From Trileptium ribeirensis (lineage: Eukaryota > Nematoda > Enoplea > Enoplida > Thoracostomopsidae): 64,000 nt of DNA. Shown piece after piece: positions 12,346 through 21,339 of this stretch; the first letter of the stretch is position 1; each line of letters opens with the position of its first letter. Made by a program: the position numbers and the translations under genes. Under the pieces are notes generated by a model. The model was given only the letters and a program-made list of their open reading frames with translations. It made no database searches and had not been told where the DNA came from. Location of the stretch: positions 1 through 64,000 of the forward strand of contig JASANE010028502.1 of assembly GCA_030248225.1 (NCBI GenBank). Reading direction: 5' to 3'.

Positions 12346-13544
12346 TTGTCTACAATAAAACAAGACCTTGTTTGGAATATCGTTTAAAATGTTATGGTTG
12401 AATACATTTTACTACATGTGCTAGGTTCCGGTTTCGTTTTATCTAAATAATTAGTTCCGCTTCTTTCGTATTTCCGTTACGAATTCAGCAATCCATGTAT
12501 ATCCGGAGCCGGAAGTTGATCTTATTCATTTATATTAGAGTACATGACGGAAAACTAAAACTTTGGTTTTGTAATGACCATTGAATCGCCTTCACCGCTC
12601 AGCAAGCGCCAGCTGTAATAACTTAGACTCTTACTTGACTTGTCGACCAGCATCCGGAAACTTGGGGTTTCGCTGTCTGCCTGTGCGACCAAAAATGCTG
12701 TGCATCGCTGTTTAAAATTGTCACACTGAATATACACCTGCTTGAGCGTAGATTAGGAAAAATAAGTTTGGGCGCAGACCGCAGCTCTCGGAAACGGATT
12801 TTTCTTTGAGATTGGTTTACATTTGAGGAAAAGTCAGTATTGGTGGTGGTGGCATCATTAACGTTAGTACATATCTTTATCAACTAGTAAACGTAATAAA
12901 TTACAAAAAGTGAGCAGAGCAACAGGCGGAGTATTTGGTATCTCATTTGTGTGAGCACGTGTTTCAACTAACTATTTAATCAATTTATAATAAGTATCAC
13001 GTTTTAAGCAATTGATGTCAAATCCACCATACAAAAAACTCTCTAGCTAAAAAAATTAGCTAATTAGTAACATCAAATGATTAACTAATTATTGATTACC
13101 TAATTAGCACCCATGATAAAGTCATAGAGCTTTAAAAGCCACATATTCATAGTCAGCGACGTCGAAAACCCACGAGCGTATTTTGTAGTGATATTAAAAA
13201 TGCATAAAATTACGTAATCAGCTAGTTAATTAATCAACTAATTAGCATGTACGGCCAAGTTTTAGATCTTCAGAAATGTCATATCCGTGATCCGGGACAT
13301 AGAAAACCTCCGGGTGTAATTTATTTTTAATTTTTGAGCATTTTAAAAATTTTCAAAAAATTAGCTTATTAACTAACGAATTAGCATGTCTTTAACTTCC
13401 TTTAGTAGTAAATAACCACCAGATTCACAGTCACCGTGGCCAGATGTAGTATATGCACTAAAATAATAGCTTTACACTAATCATTTATTGAAAAATAATA
13501 TGCAATTTTTGTTTGAAAAAGCTAAAAATACTAATAACTAAAAC
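12346..13544. other. No recognised gene
   Basis: No exon or element was recognised. From 13040 to 13390 the sequence contains many TAATTAG/CTAATTA motifs. Similar AATTAGCTAATTAG blocks occur inside the R1 repeats at 32060 and 50690, so part of this stretch may be an older R1-related copy. Confidence 0.4.
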
Positions 13545-13757
13545 AAATTTTGACAGAATCTATGTTTTGCACCTGTCCGATATTAGTCTTTCAAACAAAA
13601 AAGTTTTTTAAAGTAGGCCCAGTAGTTATTGAGGAGTTCAACGGATTGACAGTTTCGAATTTTCCCCCTTTGACGAAAATAAAAAATGAATTCGGTATTC
13701 TTCGCTCCGCTTAATTATTCGGTATTCAATGAATTTTACTGTTTGGCACATCCCTAA
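13545..13757 (-). repeat. Diverged R1 repeat copy next to a possible hAT-type end
   Basis: The part from 13545 to 13715 aligns by eye with 6160-6330 and, in reverse complement, with 31869-32311. Shared blocks include CTTTCAAACAAAAAAGTTTT and TTATTGAGGAGTTCAA. It is followed by ATTCGGTATTC repeats and TTTGGCACATCCCTA (ending about 13756). In reverse complement that starts TAGGGATGTGCC, the kind of terminus seen in hAT DNA transposons. I could not find the matching opposite end. Confidence 0.45.
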
Positions 13758-14223
13758 TATGGTAGCATATTTGGTTAAGTCGAACAGGTTCTGCAGTGCT
13801 ATATGAACAATACTTTCGGGAAATATCTATGCTACTACTTATCCTGGCCATTGTAATGTGTCGAGTTTAGAGATTTTGTTTTGTAGGGCTTTCAAAAAGA
13901 GATTGCTTACTGTTGTACATAGTACGTATACATGTTTGGACAAAAAATGTAAAAAAATCAAGTATAATTTTCTAAACACAATTTCCTTTTGTGTATGGTT
14001 TGGCATTTGCTGAAACTGAAGTGCGATTTTCATAAGAACCGGGTGTTCCAGGCAGGGGCGTCAAAAGAGGATGTTTCATCCCCTCCCCCCGACTTTTTAC
14101 TGATAAGCGAAAAAATAAACTGATGGGTTTATAATAAAATGAATATATTCTGGGTTCGGATATTCACCATTATAAATAAAAAATGTTTATATGTCGTTAA
14201 AATAAATATATATGTCAAAGTCT

Positions 14224-15347
14224 TCAAGGTTGGGGCGCTAAAGCTTCAAGAATCCGTGATCTCCAACCAGACTGGTCTTGGGCTGCTCCCTGTAATGTTT
14301 CTATAGGACTGCGTCGCCAAACCCTCCACGGGATATCTTTGAAGGCTCTCTCCATTTCTGATACAACCAATCTCTTCCAGGTGACAAACGCTCGACCGCG
14401 CGGTGTTTTCCAGGCTGATGGCGGACTTGCCAAGAGAACTTGTTTCGGGAGCCTATCGTTGTGCATTCGCAAGACATGACCGAGCCACTTTAGACGGTGT
14501 TTTATTTCGGATTCTACGTTCGTGCGCTGGCCACTCATGGCATATAAGTCTGTGTTACGCAGGTAATCCAGTCTTGTGACCCGACAATTCGCCGTAGACA
14601 AGAACGTTCAAAAACCGACAGAGAATGGACGTTTTTTGCCTTGACTGGCCAAGTTTCGGCTACATAAAGAAGGATAGGGCGAATGCAAGCGTCGAAGACT
14701 TTCATTTTTGTGGTTTTGGATACATCGAGTTTACGCCATAACGTTTGCTGCAAGCGACGAAAAGCCACAAGACGCATGCGATGCGGTTGCCTATGTCTGC
14801 CTCAGATGATCCAGACCCAGTAATGACTCATCCCGGATAACAGAACGAGCCGACGTTTTCGATGGCTTCAGGTCGGCTCCGGTTTCCGCCAATATGGCCA
14901 CATCGTCGGCGTATAGTTGAACATAACCGGTGACTGGACAGATCCTTGACGACTCCAGTTTCTATTGCAAACGCGTATGACGTTGCGTCGTCGACCAGCA
15001 CCTTGCTGTTGCTCCCGGAGTACATTTATTTGATTATTCTCAGCAGCTTTTGTGGTAATCCATCTGCTTCCATGACATTATAAAGGCTGCTGCGATCCAC
15101 TGAATCAAAAGCAGCCTTATAATCGACAATAGCCACACACGTCGCTTGCCGGTATTCGTGACGTAGTTCTAGTAGTTGCCGGTATTCGTGACGTAGTTCT
15201 AGTAGTTGCCGAAGAGATGAAATCTGGTCAATACAACCTCTCCCAGGACGGAACCCAGCTTGGTTTTCACGAGTGGCATTATCGCGATGTTTTCTGTACC
15301 GCTGAAGTACGACGGATTCAATTATTTTGAATGCAATGCTTAGGAGA
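14224..15347 (-). mobile_element. RTE-type LINE, 3' half (RT core to C-terminus)
   Basis: Translating the - strand from 15347 gives SLLSIAFKIIESVVLQRYRK, then ENQAGFRPGRGCIDQ and the RT motif A sequence CVAIVDYKAAFDSVDR. Farther on come FRRLQQTLWRKLDVS, YVAETWPVKAKN and the typical RTE C-terminal LKWLGHVLRMHNDRLPKQ, ending in LEALAPQP and a stop at 14224. This piece continues directly from the block at 19458-20385, whose RT sequence stops at NYRGI. The two halves are separated by an inserted CR1-like element. Frameshifts, and a gap around the RT catalytic YADD region near 14830-15030, show that it is dead. Confidence 0.9.
15146..15205 (-). repeat. 30-bp in-frame duplication inside the RTE RT domain
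   Basis: A 30-bp unit starting TTGCCGGTATTCGTGACG is present twice, back to back (15146-15175 and 15176-15205), with no difference between copies. It duplicates ten codons of the RTE protein (around LLELRHEYRQ) without changing the frame. Perfect identity implies a recent slippage event or a collapsed or duplicated assembly. Confidence 0.85.
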
Positions 15348-15435
15348 GATATACAGGTTTGCTATAATATAATACGTTACCGTGGTATCTAAAATTGTTT
15401 ATTCCTCTACCAATTGATTATTTAATAATATTGCT

Positions 15436-16305
15436 ATGGCAAATACAACTACCGACGCTTTTGGCTCACGGGGCAGTCGATCTTCTATCACTGTTAATTA
15501 TATATGCGGTCTGGCGTCTTGCAATCGAGAAATCCTTCCAGATGATGTCAAAGTACAATGTGGATGTTGTAAAAAATATTTTCATCAGTCGTGTAGCGGT
15601 GCCTCCGCAGGTGCTATCAAAGATATTCTAACTCCAAACAAACCGGTGCGTTTCTTCTGTGTTAGTTGTGACTCAATCGTTGACGATCTATTTGGTGGTT
15701 TGGTTAAAGTGGCTAAGCAGGTTAAGGATATTGACATTCGCGTATCTGATTTGGAATCTAAAAATCTGGACAACCGTTTGTCTGCACTTGAACAATCTGA
15801 TCGCGAACCTGTTGCAGTTGATCAGGTTCAGCAAGTGGTAGATGAGATTACTTATATAAATAAGCGAAAAAACAATATCATTGTGTTTGGCTTAGCTGAA
15901 TATTCTGGCAGTGTACCTCCGCCTCCCACCTGGCTTCGTGATAAGATTGTTGACCTCATCACCGCAGTTGGTCTCAGTGCGGACCAATACAACATCAAAT
16001 AATTATTTCGTATTGGCAAGGTCAGTCAAAACACTAGCAAATGTCGCCCAGTTAAGGTAATACTTGGCGATGAATTCCAACGTCATTTGATAATTTCGAA
16101 ATCTAAATCACTTAAGGATATAGATGGATTTCAACGTTGCTATATTCGTTACGACTTGACCCAAATGCAACAAAAACAAAACGACGAGCTTTGTAAACAA
16201 CTCAAAGCTCGGTTGGACAAAGGAGAAAATGTTGTGCTTAAGAGAGGAAGGATAATCCCAGCGCGTAATAATACTCCTGCTAATTCAAACCACCCTTTAG
16301 CCTAA
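15436..16305 (+). pseudogene. LINE ORF1, PHD-finger protein with one nonsense codon
   Basis: The frame starts at ATG 15436 and stays open to 15999, is interrupted by TAA (16000-16002), and continues in the same frame to TAA at 16303-16305. Restored length would be about 290 residues. Residues 25-75 hold cysteine/histidine spacing of a PHD finger: C-x4-C, then CGCC, HQSC and FFCVSC. A likely coiled coil follows, with DLESKNLDNRLSALEQ. Then comes KRKNNIIVFGLAE, resembling the start of the RRM-like fold in LINE ORF1 proteins. In such elements ORF1p binds RNA and acts as a chaperone. A hairpin GCCCG...CGGGC (16308-16327) begins three bases after the final stop. Confidence 0.85.
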
Positions 16306-16512
16306 GGGCCCGGCAAGCTGGTCGGGCGAACAATTATGCACATTATCATTCTTCTTTTAGTTTTTGTGGTTCGTATCTAACGAAAAATATGTCAAATTTT
16401 GTTGCACCTGTAAATTCTAACTAAAGTTGTTAACGCTGTTACAAATTATGTAATCAATTCAGATGCAGGTATTGTTGGCGGAACTGTTTCTGGACTTCCT
16501 GAAGTAGCTTGC

Positions 16513-19453
16513 ATGAATACTAATAGTACTCAGAATGCTAAAACTAAACTTAGATGTTTTTTGAACGCCAGAAGTATTGTTAATAAAATGGATTTGCTAA
16601 AACTTTTTATATATTCGCACGGCAGTCCAGAACTGGTAATGCTGGCTGAGACATGGGCTACGGCGGAAATTAGCAGCTCAGAACTTTCACTTGCTGATTA
16701 TTTACTATTTCGGTCTGACCGCGAGTTCCGCGGTGGCGGAGTTGTTATTTATGCTCACCATTGTCTCTGCCCCATCTCTACTCCACAGGAGATAAATATT
16801 GGATATGTAGATTTTGTATCTTGCAGCATCTCGCTTGCCATAGGCTCAAATTGTATTGTCTATTGTGCCTACAGAGCCGAATTTAATACACCGGAGGTTA
16901 ATTCTGTTCTCTAGTCTACCTACACGTGGCTATGAACATGTTCTACTGGTTGGTGACTTTAACTACCCGGAAATTTCTTGGGATCAATACAATTGGTCTT
17001 ATCGCTGGATCAATTTATGGATGCTATCATTGAATGTGGATTATACCAGCATGTTACTTCACCAACGTGTGGCTTAAACACACTAGACTTAGTTTTCTCT
17101 TCCGATCCTAGCTTCGTGTCTGATATTAATATCGTTGCCGGCTTAGGGAAGAGCGATCATTTTGCTATTACGTTCTAGCTTGATGCATCCCGACCTGTTT
17201 TTGTCAATCCTCAACGCCCTCGCTTAATTTTGCGAACGCAAACTGGTCTACATTTCGTGACTGTGTTAGCCGTTCATTACTTGATTGCACATCATACGAC
17301 CCAGAAGAAATGTGGATCGCATTTGTATCAGCAATGAAATTTGCGTTAAATATGCTTACTTCTGTACACAGAAGGCACGCCAAAAGCAAACCTCGCTGGG
17401 CTGATTCCAGTGCTATGTCTTCTTTACGTTATTTGTCTACTATACAACGTCGATACCAGCGTAACCCATGTAATCACAACTTATTGAGATATAATGCTGC
17501 TCGTGATACTGCTCACTGTGAATGCACTAGAGCCCGACGCCAATTTGAGAACAAGCTGTCTCATAATCTGAAAGCAGATCCTAAAAGTTTCTGAGCCTAT
17601 GTGCATAGAAAACAGGAAAGTAGTTTAACAATTGGTCCTGTTATTAGCTCGACGTCGACGGGTATATCTATTTCTGATCATTTAGCTATATCTCAAACTT
17701 TCAGCATGGCTTTTGCGTCTGTTTATACGATTGAAAATACTGAATCGTTTTCTCACAAACCGGTATGTGTTGAGGCCTTGTGGAGCAGGTCTTTTTTATA
17801 GTGCAACTGTACAAAGAATCATTGCAAATATCAAATCTAATTCATCTCCTGGTCCTGATCGAATTCCATATCGCTTACTTAAAGAATGTGCTCCAGTTAT
17901 TTCTGATTTTCTAGCAAAATTGTTTTCCTCCTGTATGTCTAACTGTTTCACACCTTCTGATTGGCTGAAAGCAATTGTGATACCTATTTTTAAAAGTGGT
18001 TCACGTCAGCTAGTTAGCAATTATCGGCCAGTGTCACTTACATCTTCTGTTTCCAGATTAATGGAGCGTATTGTTGCGAATGCATTGATTGATTTCGCGT
18101 TAACCCACAAAATACTATACACTTCTCAATTTGGGTTTTTAAGAGGCCGTTCGTGTGAACTACAGTTAATGAAATTCACCCACTGGATTAACGAAATCAT
18201 AAATTCTAGAGATAGTGTCGATGTTTTATATCTTGACCTAAGTAAGGCGTTTGACAAAGTTCCTCACGAACGACTGCTTCTTAAACTATATTCCTACGCT
18301 ATTCGAAGGTGTCTTCTACAGTGGATTCGGTCATTTTTGACTAATCGTACCCAGGCAGTTTCAGTGAATGGAGTGTGTAGCTCTTGGTGCCCAGTGACGA
18401 GTGGAGTACCACAGGGTACTGTTCTTGGCCCTGTGCTGTTCATTTATTATATAAACGACATTGATGATTACGTGAGCGGCATGTTGTTTAAATTTGCGGA
18501 TGATACTAAACTGTGTCGTCGTATTTTGTCTGACTGCCCTGCCTTAGCAAAAATGGACATGTCGTTGGATATAGATGGTATCGTAAAGTGGGGCTCTGAC
18601 TGGCAGATGTCTTTCAACTGCCAAAAATCTTCATGTATACACCTAGGCTACAGCAACCCGAACTATTCTTTGTCAATGAACGCTTTGGATATCCCCAACG
18701 TAGCTTCTCAAAAAGATCTGGGTGTCACAATCAATAAAAATCTTAAGTGGAGCGATCATTGCAGAAATGTTGCTCGAGATTGCGACAATATTATACGCCT
18801 AATTCGGCGCCGTTTTGTCTACCTATCTCCTGCTACATTCATTCCAATTTATAAAAGCCTCATACGACCAAAGTTAGAATGTGCTTCGTGTTGCTGGAGT
18901 CCCTTTCTGCAGAGAGACATTAAAGTGTTAGAGGATGTTCAAAGAAGGGCTACCAAGGCTGTTCATCTACTAGCTCACCTTTCCTACGAAAATAGGCTAA
19001 GACGTCTTGGTCTACAAACGCTATCGACTCGACGCTTACCTGCCGATCTTATAATGATATATCGTCTTGCAAATGGCCTCGTCGATTGTTCTCTGTCTCA
19101 TTTCTTTGAGATCATAGATTATAGCCGATTACGTGGACATCCATTAAAATTGCGGTCAAAGTTTATCCCAAGACTAAACCCACAACGATATAGCTTTTCA
19201 TGTAGATCTGTCAACATATGGAACTCACTCGGGTCAGACATCGTTTCTACTTCAAGCGCCGCTTGCATGTTTCGTCAGCATTGGCAGAGCTGTAAATGCC
19301 GTCCCGCTTCTGCCTCGCCTTGGTTCAATTTTAGAGTCGCCACTTTCAATTTCACACTGCCGACTTCGATCGGCTGGTCACCGCCTCTACGTTTGCTTAC
19401 ATTAGTCTTGCTCTTGGTATTGCTTGCAGACATGGTGGTGGCGACGGAGGTAC
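16513..19453 (+). pseudogene. LINE ORF2, endonuclease/reverse transcriptase, frameshifted
   Basis: ORF2 begins near ATG 16513. The APE-type endonuclease part shows RCFLNARSIVNKMD, LAETWATAE, RGGGVVIY, then VGDFNYPEISW (about 16950) and GKSDHFAITF (near 17165). Frames change near 16905, 17005, between 17180 and 17240, and near 17790, and a TGA lies at 17592-17594. From 17713 onward the RT is open without break. It has SPGPDRIPYRLLKE, NYRPVSLTSSVSRLME, motif A YLDLSKAFDKVPH (18228 on), SGVPQGTVLGPVLF and motif C FKFADDTK (near 18490), followed by the thumb and C-terminus. All RT catalytic aspartates are present. No stop precedes the insertion boundary, so the frame runs into host RTE sequence. 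Confidence 0.9.
19359..19374 (+). other. Candidate 3'-UTR hairpin of the nested CR1-like LINE
   Basis: GCCGA-CTTCGA-TCGGC forms a 5-bp stem about 90 nt after the codon block that corresponds to the end of ORF2 in the related copies. It is weaker than the hairpins of the other copies and could be coincidental. Confidence 0.35.
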
Positions 19454-19457
19454 GATA

Positions 19458-20385
19458 CCTCGGTAGTTTTGGCATTGCTTTTTGTCGCCCTTTTTAAAAA
19501 GTGGTACAATCACGGCTGCTCGCCAAGCGTCAAGTATCTTTTCTGAAATCCAAACTCGCTGCAGAATCTTGTGTAGCCACACTACCACCGGCCGACCCCC
19601 AGCTTTGAATACCTCTGGTCTGATCCCATCTTCCCCCGAAGCCCTATTATTTTTCAGCTTGCTGATAGCGTTGCTGATTTCTTGAATGCTTGGTAGCGGT
19701 TCCTGATCGGCCATACTGTAAAATCCTTTGAAGCCTGCTTCGTCGCCACCAATAGGTTGTTGCGGCGGTTCAGCGTTCAGCAGTTCACTGGTGTTCTGCC
19801 CATCTTTCGACTTTGTCGGCGGACTTGCTCAGTCGAACCCCATTTTTATCCTCGATGACGTCACTGGTTCCGCAACTTTTGTTACACAGCTGTCTGACGA
19901 GACCAAAGAACTTGGTGTAATCACCGGCGGTCGTAGCTCAGTTCAAGTCGTTCGCAAAGGCTTGCCATTTTCTTTCCTTATCGTCAGTGAGGCTTGAATC
20001 TAATGTTCTCTTTAAAATAGACCTTTGGGTATGACAGTCCGTCTTCTGCATGGGGCTGTTGATATAGAAGCATGCGAGATCCAACCCACAATTTTCTTCG
20101 GTTGCATCCGTGCTGATGCGTGTGCTTCTTGTAGTAAAATGTTAGAAAACTCTGTCCACAGTTCATTCACATTGTCAGCTGCTTCAGGAAGCCTTTCGAA
20201 CATATTTTGGAGCGCTATTTGGAAACTGGCTTGTGAAGCAGGTGTACACAGTTTTTTTCACATCGAGCGCAGGACCTTTTGGTGTGGTTCGTCGCGCAGT
20301 CCCTAATTTAACTTTGACTGTGGTGACAACTAGCGCATGATCAGTCGGGAGAGAGTTTCCCCAGTAAGATCGGCTATTCAATACG
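19458..20385 (-). mobile_element. RTE-type LINE, 5' part (end of endonuclease to start of RT)
   Basis: On the - strand, from about 20381, the frames read RSYWGNSLPTDHALVVTTVK, the end of the RTE endonuclease with its SDH-like motif changed to TDH. A linker region follows (MFERLPEAADNVNELWTEF, then SLVSSDSCVTKVAE). Next comes the start of the RT: SIQEISNAISKLKNNRASGE, DGIRPEVFK, PLFKKGDKKQCQNYRGI. The RT breaks off at 19458, where the CR1-like insert begins, and resumes at 15347. Stops and frameshifts occur in the linker. Upstream endonuclease sequence was not recognised, so the element is 5'-truncated. Confidence 0.88.
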
Positions 20386-21339
20386 GAGGTTTTTCATGGT
20401 TTCTGCACGAGATAAAAATCTATTTATTTTGCGCTCGTTTAAATTATTTAAATATATATAATTAAACTGTCACAGAACACGCGATCGATTAATAGTATCC
20501 ATATTGCCATGCCCTTACTAAAATTTACGCATATGCAATTGTGATTTATATAATGAATTGAGTTTTGCTCTATATTGTTGCTACAAATTTGGATTTCTGT
20601 CTATTTTATGGATCTAGCTTTACCAGTGTTGTAGACATGAACAACGTATATATTGTTTTATTGGTGAACAAGCATATATCACAGAAACGGGCCTCGGTTG
20701 CTCAGATAGTAGCGATGGTCGCTGTATGCTTTAGTAGTCTACCTGCATTACTAGTTTTTTGAAAATATATATTCGAACACCTCATATGGACGTGTGCAAT
20801 TTGGTTTGTGTGTAGTTCTTACGCCTTGTAACGACCCTCAATATCTCAATCAGCTCAATCGCTTCCCTTGTTCAAGACATAGGTCTATGCGGGAACGTGA
20901 GTGCCCGGTTTCGTAACAAAACTGATTTTAATTTCACATTTGATTCCGCTTAAGTGAAATGAACTGAAATGAAGATAAACTAACCATGCACATCGATTAG
21001 ATTAGGTATAGGTGTATTGTGTTTACATAAAACAAGTTCCTTAATTCCCACCAAAAGTAGATTTAAAATGAAACAGTCATTTTAAGACGACTGAATTTCA
21101 TGTCAGCTTTCTGCTACTGAATTTAAAACAAGCTCGTTTTAAATCAAGAACCGAAGGCTCGACACAATTTTCAGTTTTATTATATCTGTGCACACATCTT
21201 ATGCTCGAGTAAACTATGCTGCGCTGATAGACTATCTTATTTTATAATAGCTGATTGGGAATCGCAAACGCTTATTACCGAACTAATATTTGTACCTGAA
21301 CGCGTCCTTGTCAGGTATCATGTGTGAGCGAATTCTTTG
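20386..21339. other. No recognised gene; three hairpins
   Basis: Three inverted repeats lie in a row. ATTTCAC pairs with GTGAAAT (20931-20960). ATGAAACAGTC pairs with GACTG-A-ATTTCAT (21068-21101, one bulge). ATTTAAAAC pairs with GTTTTAAAT (21121-21144, perfect, 6-base loop). No coding sequence was recognised. The cluster could be a folded-back non-autonomous element. Confidence 0.4.

Larger units (their letters stand above)
15352..19453 (+). mobile_element. CR1-like LINE with ORF1 and ORF2, nested in RTE element
   Basis: A ~4.1-kb two-ORF non-LTR retrotransposon on the + strand interrupts the RTE gene. GATA occurs at both ends (15348-15351 and 19454-19457). Removing the insert plus one GATA rejoins the RTE frame from NYRGI straight to SLLSIAF. 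ORF1 carries a PHD-type zinc finger, a feature of CR1/L2-group elements. ORF2 carries an endonuclease and a reverse transcriptase. One stop in ORF1 and several frameshifts in ORF2 make it inactive. It is younger than the RTE copy it interrupts. No poly(A) tail is evident. Confidence 0.88.

Noticed and set aside
13690..13757. Complete hAT-like transposon ending at TTTGGCACATCCCTA
   Set aside because: Only one terminus was found. No matching end or 8-bp target duplication could be identified, so it is mentioned only as a possible end.
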